In this document: piece by piece, positions 29,538 through 37,947 of the stretch | Layout of the letters: each line of letters begins with the position of its first letter | Position numbering within the stretch: the first letter of the stretch is position 1 | Assembly: GCA_902558705.1 (NCBI GenBank) | Contig: CACEEW010000004.1 | Coordinates: 1-64,000, forward strand | Reading direction: 5' to 3' | DNA from: an uncultured Pelagibacteraceae bacterium | GTDB taxonomy: Bacteria > Pseudomonadota > Alphaproteobacteria > Pelagibacterales > Pelagibacteraceae | DNA length: 64,000 nucleotides | Position numbers and translations under genes: made by a program | Notes under the pieces: model-generated | What the model was told of the DNA's origin: nothing | Seen by the model: the letters and a program-made list of their open reading frames with translations, nothing else | The model's database searches: none

Positions 29538-30198
29538 AAGTAATCAATTGGTTTTGGGGTCGAGCATCAATAGATTTAATATTATCAAATTGTTTGTAAT
29601 CTAATAAATTTAAAGATAACTCTAAAGACTTTTCTATATTCTCATTTGGTAATTTAATTAAAACACCTGAAGATATTTCTATATCCCATCTACCTGAAGG
29701 AAAAAAAAATAGATTTTCAATATTATTGTAATCTAACTTTGAACTGTCAATCATTCTTTTTAAAGCTAAGAATTTATCAATATTTGGATCACCAAAAACA
29801 TATGGTAAATTTTTTACCATATCCTCTGCTTCAATTAATTTTCCATTTGATCCAATATAAAAACTTTTTCCTTTTCTGTTTAAAAGTGCTAATAGCTCAG
29901 TTTCAATTATCTTAATTTCTAAAGATGATGGGTATCTTTTAAAAATTACATACTCCTCAATCAAGTTATTTGAATTTAATAATTCTCTGACCTTAAATTT
30001 ATCTAAATGAAATAATGTCTTCATTTTAAATAAATCTAAACTTTTTTGAAATTCTTTATTTTCTGTTTCTAAACCTTCAATTTTAATTTTTTCGATATTT
30101 GGAAATTTTAATTGAGCTAAATTCTTATTATTTAATGATCCAAAAATTATAAATAAAAAAAAATATACTAAAATTTTTTTACTTATTTGTTGAGGCAT
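29530..30198 (-). CDS. ftsQ: FtsQ (divergent), POTRA domain division protein
   Basis: IEKIKIEGLE..., YVIFKRYPSSLEIKIIETELLALLNRKGKSFYIGSNGKLI; downstream of ddl. Confidence 0.8.
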   Translation of the reverse strand: MPQQISKKILVYFFLFIIFGSLNNKNLAQLKFPNIEKIKIEGLETENKEFQKSLDLFKMKTLFHLDKFKVRELLNSNNLIEEYVIFKRYPSSLEIKIIETELLALLNRKGKSFYIGSNGKLIEAEDMVKNLPYVFGDPNIDKFLALKRMIDSSKLDYNNIENLFFFPSGRWDIEISSGVLIKLPNENIEKSLELSLNLLDYKQFDNIKSIDARPQNQLITYE

Positions 30199-31093
30199 CT
30201 TTTAAAATTAATCTTATAAGCTTAATAAAACTTATACCATAAAATGAAGCTATTTCAGGAACTAAAGAGAGACTAGTCATTCCTGGCTGAGTATTTATTT
30301 CAAGAAGGTAAAATCTACCTTTGTAAAATTTAAAATCAGAACGAGTTACACCTCTACACCCCATTAATTTGTGAGCTTTAAGAGCTAAGTTCATAAGTTG
30401 ATTAAAATCTTTTTTACTTAATTCTACCGGAATAATATGTTTTGTTTTTGCTTTTGAGTTATATTTAGCCTGATAATCATAAAACTTTCTTTTTGGTTGT
30501 AATTCAATTGCCCCTAGTTTTTTTCCACCAATTATTGCTGCCTGAATTTCACGTCCTGGTATAAATTGCTCTATCATTATTTTTTTATAATCTTTTAATA
30601 ATTTAATTTTTTTTAAAACATCGTTTTTTGAACAAATAAATACATTTACACTCGATCCCTCATTAATTGGCTTTATAACCACAGGAAATTTTAATCTTTG
30701 ATCAATCAATTTAATTAAATCTTTATTAGATTTATCAAAATAATATGAAAAATATTTGGGAGTTAATATTTTATTTTTAATAAATATTTTTTTGGATAAT
30801 ACTTTATCCATAGCTAAAGATGATGAAATTATTCCTGAATGTGTATAGGGAATTCCTGTAGTTTCTAAAATAGTTTGAACATATCCATCCTCACCAAACT
30901 GACCATGCAAAGCGTTAAAAATAATATTTGGCTTAAATAATTTAATAAAATCAAATAATCGGTAATCTGGTTCTGAAATTTTAACATTATAGCCATTTTT
31001 AGTAAGCTCTTTTGCAACCTGCTTACCAGTATCAAGACTAACTATTCTTTCTTTAGATATTCCTCCAGAGATTACTAATATTCTTTTTTTCAA
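30179..31093 (-). CDS. ddl: D-alanine--D-alanine ligase
   Basis: LHGQFGEDGYVQTILE, MDKVLSK, YLLEINTQPGMTSLSLVP. Confidence 0.96.
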   Translation of the reverse strand: MKKRILVISGGISKERIVSLDTGKQVAKELTKNGYNVKISEPDYRLFDFIKLFKPNIIFNALHGQFGEDGYVQTILETTGIPYTHSGIISSSLAMDKVLSKKIFIKNKILTPKYFSYYFDKSNKDLIKLIDQRLKFPVVIKPINEGSSVNVFICSKNDVLKKIKLLKDYKKIMIEQFIPGREIQAAIIGGKKLGAIELQPKRKFYDYQAKYNSKAKTKHIIPVELSKKDFNQLMNLALKAHKLMGCRGVTRSDFKFYKGRFYLLEINTQPGMTSLSLVPEIASFYGISFIKLIRLILKDASTNK

Positions 31094-31094
31094 G

Positions 31095-32033
31095 TTATTC
31101 CAAAATTTTAATTTCTTTTTCTAAAATAATTCCAGTCTTTTCTAAAACATTTTTAGCAACAAAATCTATTAATTTTTTCATATCTTCAAATTTTGCATCT
31201 CCTTTATTTACAAAAAAATTACAATGTTTTTTAGAAATACATGCATCACCAAAACTTTTATCTAAAGGGACTGACTCTTTAATAAGTTCCCAGACTTTTT
31301 TTTGAGTTTGTGATGTAGGGTTTTTAAAAGTACTGCCACTAGTTTTTATTTTTGTTGGTTGATTTTTTTCTTTTTCTAATTTTAATTTATCAGTATTTTC
31401 TTTAATTTTTGCATAATCATTTTTAACACCTTTAAAAGAAGCACTTAAAAAAATTAAGTCATCAGATAAGTTACTTTTTCTATATTCAAATTTAATGTCT
31501 TTGGATGGTATTGAAATTACTTTTCCAGATTTATCAATTGCTTGTATTGATAACAATATATCTTTAAACTCTTTTCCAAAACAACCAGCGTTCATCCTTA
31601 TTCCTCCACCAATTGTTCCAGGAATACAGGATAAAAATTCAAAACCAGTCAGGTTATTTTTTATTGCAAAATCTGAAAGTGATTTATCTAAAACTGCACT
31701 TCCAGCTATTATTGTATTTTCACCTAATAGAGAAATATTATTAAAGTTTTTGCTTAATTTTATTACTACTCCATCAAACAATTCATCTTTTATTAATATA
31801 TTAGAGCCTGCGCCGAGTACAAAAATTTTTTCTTTTTTATTTAATTTTTTTAAAAAATTTACTAATTCTTTTAAATTATCTGCTTTATAAAAAACCTTTG
31901 TTTTTCCACCAATATTAAACCAATTTTTTTTTTTAAGGTCATGTTCGTATCTTACATTTGCACCAAATTCTTTTAATATATTTTTTAATTCAGAAATTTG
32001 CATTACATTAACTCTGGCAGTTTCCTCATCCAA
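31095..32033 (-). CDS. murB: UDP-N-acetylenolpyruvoylglucosamine reductase
   Basis: KKNWFNIGGKTKVF, LGAGSNILIKD, GIRMNAGCFG, KTSGSTFKNP. Confidence 0.95.
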   Translation of the reverse strand: MDEETARVNVMQISELKNILKEFGANVRYEHDLKKKNWFNIGGKTKVFYKADNLKELVNFLKKLNKKEKIFVLGAGSNILIKDELFDGVVIKLSKNFNNISLLGENTIIAGSAVLDKSLSDFAIKNNLTGFEFLSCIPGTIGGGIRMNAGCFGKEFKDILLSIQAIDKSGKVISIPSKDIKFEYRKSNLSDDLIFLSASFKGVKNDYAKIKENTDKLKLEKEKNQPTKIKTSGSTFKNPTSQTQKKVWELIKESVPLDKSFGDACISKKHCNFFVNKGDAKFEDMKKLIDFVAKNVLEKTGIILEKEIKILE

Positions 32034-33397
32034 TTAGAAATAGATCCAGCACCCATTCCAATTACAATTTTTTTACCATACATATTTTTTTTTAAAAATT
32101 TTGCTAGTTGAATATTATCTTTAACTAAAAAAAGTTTTACTTTTGAATTTTTAATAAGCTGTTTTGCAAAATTTAAATAATTAAATCCTAATCTTATTTT
32201 CTCTCCAGCGGCATAAATTGGACATAGAATAACTGTATTGGCATCCTTAAAAGCAAAAGAAAATTCATTCTTTAAATCTTTTAATCTTGAAATTCTATGT
32301 GGTTGAAATACACAAATTTTATCATATCCCTTATAAACTTTATTAACTCCTTCTAATACAACTTTAATCTCAGTTGGATGATGTGCATAATCATCAAAAA
32401 AATCTATTTCGTTATAAGTAAAAATTTTATTAAATCTTCTTTGTACGCCCCTAAATTTAAGTAATCCCTTTTTTATATCAGAAACTGATATTCCAATAGT
32501 AATAGCAACTGCTGCTGCTGCAACAGAATTTCTAATATTATGAATCCCTAATAAAGGAATTCTAATTTTTTTAATTATAACTTTTTTTTTATTTGGAAGA
32601 TTTGTTTGTAAATCAAACTCTGAAAATTTCATACTTCGCTTAATATTTTTAATCAAAAAATTTGATTTTGAATTCACACCATAGGTATAAAAATTTTTAC
32701 CTTTCAATCTTTTTACAAGTTCATTATTAATTTTATCATCAAGACAAATAAACGATTTTCCAAATGAAGGTACCTTTTCAATAAATTCTATAAAATATTT
32801 TTTTAAGTCTTCCATAGATTTATAAAAATCCATATGTTCCCTATCTATGTTTGTAATGATTGAATAAGTTGGTGGAATATGAATAAAACTTCCATCAGAC
32901 TCGTCTGCTTCTAGAATTGACCAATCACTTTTACCCAATTTTGCAGTATTATTAATTGAATTTATTACACCTCCATTAATAATAGTTGGATCAATTTTTG
33001 TTGTTTGAAAAATTGATGTAATTAATGAAGTTGTGGTCGTTTTTCCATGAGAGCCAACTACAACTATATTTTTCATTAGGGATACAATATGTGCTAGCAT
33101 TTTCCCTCTTTTAATTATCGGTAAATTTTTTCTTTTTGCTTCGATAATTTCTGGATTATTTTTTTTTATAGCTGAAGATACTACAACTATAGTTGCATCT
33201 TTGAGATTTTGTTTTTTCTGTCCGATAAAAATTTTAATTTTTTCTTTTTTAAGTCTTTCAACATTTTTATTTAGACTCAAGTCGCTTCCTTGAACTTTAA
33301 AACCCCTACCCTTCATAATCAAAGAAAGTCCACTCATCCCTATTCCACCAATGCCAACAAAGTGAATAATTTCAGTTTTTGCTATTTCAATTTTCAT
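32003..33397 (-). CDS. murC: UDP-N-acetylmuramate--L-alanine ligase
   Basis: HFVGIGGIGMSGLS, VGSHGKTTTTSLI, DYAHHPTEI. Confidence 0.96.
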   Translation of the reverse strand: MKIEIAKTEIIHFVGIGGIGMSGLSLIMKGRGFKVQGSDLSLNKNVERLKKEKIKIFIGQKKQNLKDATIVVVSSAIKKNNPEIIEAKRKNLPIIKRGKMLAHIVSLMKNIVVVGSHGKTTTTSLITSIFQTTKIDPTIINGGVINSINNTAKLGKSDWSILEADESDGSFIHIPPTYSIITNIDREHMDFYKSMEDLKKYFIEFIEKVPSFGKSFICLDDKINNELVKRLKGKNFYTYGVNSKSNFLIKNIKRSMKFSEFDLQTNLPNKKKVIIKKIRIPLLGIHNIRNSVAAAAVAITIGISVSDIKKGLLKFRGVQRRFNKIFTYNEIDFFDDYAHHPTEIKVVLEGVNKVYKGYDKICVFQPHRISRLKDLKNEFSFAFKDANTVILCPIYAAGEKIRLGFNYLNFAKQLIKNSKVKLFLVKDNIQLAKFLKKNMYGKKIVIGMGAGSISNWMRKLPELM

Positions 33398-34451
33398 TTA
33401 TAATTTCTAATATTTTTTGATTAACATTAATCCAAGTGTTTTGATAATTTAATTTCTTCAAATTTTCCTTTTTTTTTAAGTATTCAATTTTATCAATTAA
33501 GATCTCATTCAAAAAATACTCAATCTTTTTCTCAAAATTAATTTGTTCAATTACCCAGCAACAGTCATTTTCTTTATAAAAATTTGCATTTTCTAGCTGA
33601 TGATTATCTTTTGAGGTTGGTAATGGGACAGCAATAAAAGGAATATTGATTACTGATAACTCTGCTAAAGTTGATGCACCCGATCTAGTTATACAAAGAT
33701 CCACGTCTTTAATAATATTTTCAAAGTTATTTTCAAAATTAAAAATTTTATTTTCAATATCATTTTTCAAATAAAAATCCCTTAAGTAAGAAATATTTTC
33801 TTTATTAGTCTGCTGAATAACCTTAATTGGTTTTTTCTTTGATATATTAACAATTGAATTCTTAAGATTCATATCAAAAATACTGGCACTTTGACTTCCA
33901 CCTATAATTAATATTGTCAATTTATCTTTAATCCCACCTGATGATTTAAATTTATAAATATTCTCTCTTACTAAAGGATTTATTATTACCATCTTATTTA
34001 ATAGATTTTTGGGAAAATTTATAATTTTTTTATTATAGCAAAAAATTTTTTTACAAGAGCTTAAAAAATATTTATTTGCACGTCCTAACACTTGATTCGG
34101 TTCTAATAAAAAAATTTCTAATTTAAGTATTTTTCCTGCTAAAATTAATGGTAAAGACATATATCCACCAGTAGAAAAAATTTTCTCTACTTTTTGATTT
34201 TTTAATAGAAAAAATGATTTTAAAGTTAAAATAAATATCTTAATCATGTTGTAAGGTATAAGAAGAATATTGTCTAATTTTGGAGTGTTAATAATTTTGC
34301 ATTTATAAAATTTGTTATCTAAATATTTTAATCCTCTTTTATCAGTTGATATAATTACATTTTCTTTTTTTGATAAATGTTCATAAAGAATTAAGGCTGG
34401 TATGACATGACCTCCGGAACCACCAGTAGTAATTAAGAAACTTTTTTTCAT
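33387..34451 (-). CDS. murG: MurG undecaprenyl-PP-MurNAc-pentapeptide GlcNAc transferase
   Basis: TTGGSGGHVIPAL, STGGYMSLP, TRSGASTLAELS. Confidence 0.95.
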   Translation of the reverse strand: MKKSFLITTGGSGGHVIPALILYEHLSKKENVIISTDKRGLKYLDNKFYKCKIINTPKLDNILLIPYNMIKIFILTLKSFFLLKNQKVEKIFSTGGYMSLPLILAGKILKLEIFLLEPNQVLGRANKYFLSSCKKIFCYNKKIINFPKNLLNKMVIINPLVRENIYKFKSSGGIKDKLTILIIGGSQSASIFDMNLKNSIVNISKKKPIKVIQQTNKENISYLRDFYLKNDIENKIFNFENNFENIIKDVDLCITRSGASTLAELSVINIPFIAVPLPTSKDNHQLENANFYKENDCCWVIEQINFEKKIEYFLNEILIDKIEYLKKKENLKKLNYQNTWINVNQKILEIINEN

Positions 34452-34452
34452 T

Positions 34453-35577
34453 TTAATTAATTTTTCTTTTTGTCAAATTTAAAATTATACCTGATAAAAT
34501 TGAAATACTAATAATAGAGGAACCACCATAACTAATAAAAGGAAGAGTCATACCAGTCGTTGGAAATAGTCTTATATTAACTCCAATATGTATCATCGCT
34601 TGCATCAAAATAAGGCTTATACAACCTACTAAAATTAATTTTATTTTTTCCTCATTTTCAAAATAAACTTTTTTAAATACTGAATAGATAAATATTAAAA
34701 ACAATAGTAAAATTAATATTATAGCAATAACACCAAACTCTTCAGAAATAACAGAAATAATGTAGTCAGTGTGAGCTTCTGGAACTCTATTTTTTAATGT
34801 TCCTTCTCCAATGCCTTTTCCAAAAAAACCCCCACTTGTAATTGAGTCTATGGCTTTATCAGATTGAAAATTATGCGTTCCTGTCTCTGAGTTAAAGAAG
34901 GATAACAATCTATTTTTAATGTATTCAAACTTTGGGACAAAAAAAACTAAATATGAAAATACAAATATTAAAAGTAAAAATAAAATTAATAAAAAAACAA
35001 TACTAATACCTGAGGTAAAAATTAAAATTGACCAGCTGAAAAAAACTAAAAGAGTCTGTCCTATGTCAGGCTGAACAGCAAGCAATAGGGCTACTAACAA
35101 TGTGATTAAAAAAGTAAAAAAATATTTTAAGTAAATATTGGAATATTTTTCACTACTTAAAATTAAACTTATAAAAATTATCAAAAAAGGCTTTACAAGT
35201 TCAATTGGTTGAAATCTAGGTAAGAAATATAAATCAATCCACCTTTTAGATCCCTTAACTTCAATACCTATAACTGGGACTAAAATTAGTGAAATTAATG
35301 AAATGATAAAAATTATACTAGAAAATTTAAGAAGTTTTTCTTGTTTAATTGAAGAAAGAAAAAAAATTGTGATGATGCCTAATAAAATAAAAATTAAATG
35401 TTTAAAAAAAAATGAATAGTCATTAGTATCTAGTTTATCTGATACTACCAATGAGGTAGATGCTAATGAGAAAAACAATCCTATAAAAAATAATAGAAGA
35501 ATTAAAGAAAATATGAATTTATCAATATTTTTCCACCAATCATAATATAAATTGTATAAAAAATTTTTATTTTCCAT
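34453..35577 (-). CDS. ftsW: FtsW lipid II polymerase/SEDS protein (start MENKNF; ORF track start 35655)
   Basis: GSKRWIDLYFLPRFQPIELVKPF, PEAHTDYIISVISEEFG, PFISYGGSS. Confidence 0.94.
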   Translation of the reverse strand: MENKNFLYNLYYDWWKNIDKFIFSLILLLFFIGLFFSLASTSLVVSDKLDTNDYSFFFKHLIFILLGIITIFFLSSIKQEKLLKFSSIIFIISLISLILVPVIGIEVKGSKRWIDLYFLPRFQPIELVKPFLIIFISLILSSEKYSNIYLKYFFTFLITLLVALLLAVQPDIGQTLLVFFSWSILIFTSGISIVFLLILFLLLIFVFSYLVFFVPKFEYIKNRLLSFFNSETGTHNFQSDKAIDSITSGGFFGKGIGEGTLKNRVPEAHTDYIISVISEEFGVIAIILILLLFLIFIYSVFKKVYFENEEKIKLILVGCISLILMQAMIHIGVNIRLFPTTGMTLPFISYGGSSIISISILSGIILNLTKRKIN

Positions 35578-36862
35578 TGAAATATTTTTTAACCAATTGA
35601 TTAAAATAAAGCCCTCTGTCCTCAAAATTTTTAAAATTATCAAATGAAGCTGCACAAGGGCTAAAAAGTATTGTGCTATGAGCCAGTTTTTCCCTCTTAA
35701 CTAAATATGAAATACTTTTTAGCGCATCTTTTAATTCGCTAAAGTTTTTTGATTTTAATTTATTTTTAAGTTGTTTATTAAAAAAATTTTTGTTTTTTCC
35801 ATATATGAATGCTCTTACATTATTCAATTCTTTTTTTTTCAAATTAAATTTATCACCTTTTTTATTAATTCCACCTAATAACCATAAGATATTAGAATTT
35901 GCTTTCAAAATACTAAGAGTAGAAGAAAAACTAGTTGATTTTGAGTCATTAATAATTGTCAAACCGTTTTTTTTTAAAATAGTTTGCTGACGATATTTCA
36001 AACCCTTAAAATTTTGAATTGTTTTTAAAAACAAATTATTTTTAAGCCTTAATTTTTTTACTATTTCAATCACAAACGATAGATTTTCTTTATTTGCATC
36101 ATTGAAAAAATAATTATTTTTAATTTTTCTAAAAAAATGATTATTGTGACTTGTATAAACTTTAGTAATTTTACTGTTAAATTTATTCAATCTCAAATTT
36201 TTATTAATTAACTCATCATTTTTTTTTACAAAAGCAAAACTTTTTTTATCTTGAAATTTTAGAAGTTTAAATTTTGCATCTACATAACTTTTTAAATTTT
36301 TATGTCTTTCAAGATGATCTGGGCTTATATTCAAAATAATTGCATATTTTGAAGTAAATATTTTGCTATAATCTAATTGATAAGACGATGCCTCAATTAC
36401 AAAAATTGTTTCTTTTTTTATTTTTCTTTCATTTAATATCGGGTTACCAATGTTTCCAACAAGTCTCACATCTTTTTTTTGATCCAATAAAACATCATGT
36501 AAAATTTTAGCTGTTGTTGATTTTCCATTCGTTCCTGTAACGGTGATACTCTTATTTTTATAAAATGAGTAAAATACATCTAAATCTGTAAAAATTTTTG
36601 AATTATTTTTTTTTAAAAATTTTGATAATTTACAATTAGAAATATTAATACCAGGACTAATAATAATTATATCTACTTTTATTTTTGTTAATTCACTTAG
36701 ACTAATAAATTTTTGATTGAGTGATTTGTTTATTTTTAAATTATCATCAAATAAATATATTTGAGCTAAGTTCTTTAAAAATTTAAAAGATGAAATGCCA
36801 CTTTTGCCGAGGCCATAAATTAATATTTTTTTTTCTAAAAAAATATTTTGAGCTATTTTCAT
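35567..36862 (-). CDS. murD: UDP-N-acetylmuramoylalanine--D-glutamate ligase
   Basis: YGLGKSGISSFKFL, VTGTNGKSTTAKIL, NISPDHLERH, NDSKST. Confidence 0.95.
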   Translation of the reverse strand: MKIAQNIFLEKKILIYGLGKSGISSFKFLKNLAQIYLFDDNLKINKSLNQKFISLSELTKIKVDIIIISPGINISNCKLSKFLKKNNSKIFTDLDVFYSFYKNKSITVTGTNGKSTTAKILHDVLLDQKKDVRLVGNIGNPILNERKIKKETIFVIEASSYQLDYSKIFTSKYAIILNISPDHLERHKNLKSYVDAKFKLLKFQDKKSFAFVKKNDELINKNLRLNKFNSKITKVYTSHNNHFFRKIKNNYFFNDANKENLSFVIEIVKKLRLKNNLFLKTIQNFKGLKYRQQTILKKNGLTIINDSKSTSFSSTLSILKANSNILWLLGGINKKGDKFNLKKKELNNVRAFIYGKNKNFFNKQLKNKLKSKNFSELKDALKSISYLVKREKLAHSTILFSPCAASFDNFKNFEDRGLYFNQLVKKYFNGK

Positions 36863-37947
36863 TATCTTAATTTAAGTGTAGCTAAACCTACCATTGCCAA
36901 AATTATAGAAATAATCCAAAATCTAATTACAACAGTCGACTCTGGCCAACCTTTCTTTTCAAAGTGATGGTGTATTGGAGCCATTTTAAAAATTCTTTTT
37001 CCAGTAAGTTTAAATGAAATTACTTGAACCATCACTGAAACTGCTTCTAAGACAAAAAGACCTCCTGTAATTGCTAAAACAATTTCATGTTTAGTAATTA
37101 TACCCACTGCACCTAAAGATCCTCCAAGGGATAATGAGCCAGTGTCACCCATAAAAATTTTGGCAGGTGGAGCATTGAACCACAAAAAACCTAAACAGGA
37201 ACCTATTATCGCTCCACAAAAAATTGAAATTTCACCTGTTCCTTCAATATAAGGAATATTTAAATAGTCTGAAAATACTATGTTACCAGTTACGTAACTA
37301 ATAAAAGCAAAACAAGCTGCAACTAGTATTACTGGTACTGTGGCTAGACCATCCAAACCATCAGTAAGATTAACAGCGTTTGATGATCCAATAATTACAA
37401 ATACTGAAAAAGGAACAAAGAACCATCCAAGGTTTATGATTAAATCTTTAAAAAATGGAAAATATAAATTCGTTACATCTTGATAGTCTACAAATTGTAG
37501 ATAAAAAATAACTCCTATAATCGCTAATATTATTTGTAAAACAATTTTTAATTTCGATGAGATACCTGAAGAGTTTGTAAATTTAATCTTTTTGTAATCA
37601 TCATAGGCGCCTAATAATCCAAAAGAGATTGCAATATATATACAAAATAGAATATTAATATTAGATAAATCTGCCCAACATAAAACTGATACAAGTAATC
37701 CTAATAAAATGATTACCCCACCCATTGTTGGAGTACCAATTTTTTTTACAATATGATCTTCTGGTCCATCATTACGGATTGGGTTATAAATTTTTTGATT
37801 AGAAAAAAATTTTATAAATGGACCTCCAATTATTAGAACTATTAATAAGGATGTAAAAACTGATAAGCCAGTTCGAAATGTTAAATACTTAAAAACATTT
37901 AAAAATCCAAATGTATCTACAAAATTTAATAAAAATTGGTAAAGCAT
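36862..37947 (-). CDS. mraY: Phospho-N-acetylmuramoyl-pentapeptide transferase
   Basis: GTPTMGGVIIL, NAVNLTDGLDGLA, FMGDTGSLSLGG, PIHHHFEKKGW. Confidence 0.97.
   Translation of the reverse strand: MLYQFLLNFVDTFGFLNVFKYLTFRTGLSVFTSLLIVLIIGGPFIKFFSNQKIYNPIRNDGPEDHIVKKIGTPTMGGVIILLGLLVSVLCWADLSNINILFCIYIAISFGLLGAYDDYKKIKFTNSSGISSKLKIVLQIILAIIGVIFYLQFVDYQDVTNLYFPFFKDLIINLGWFFVPFSVFVIIGSSNAVNLTDGLDGLATVPVILVAACFAFISYVTGNIVFSDYLNIPYIEGTGEISIFCGAIIGSCLGFLWFNAPPAKIFMGDTGSLSLGGSLGAVGIITKHEIVLAITGGLFVLEAVSVMVQVISFKLTGKRIFKMAPIHHHFEKKGWPESTVVIRFWIISIILAMVGLATLKLR

Noticed and set aside
34021-34080. Numerous poly-A/poly-T runs and weak A/T hairpins within the dcw cluster
   Set aside because: Expected from base composition; not evidence of regulatory elements
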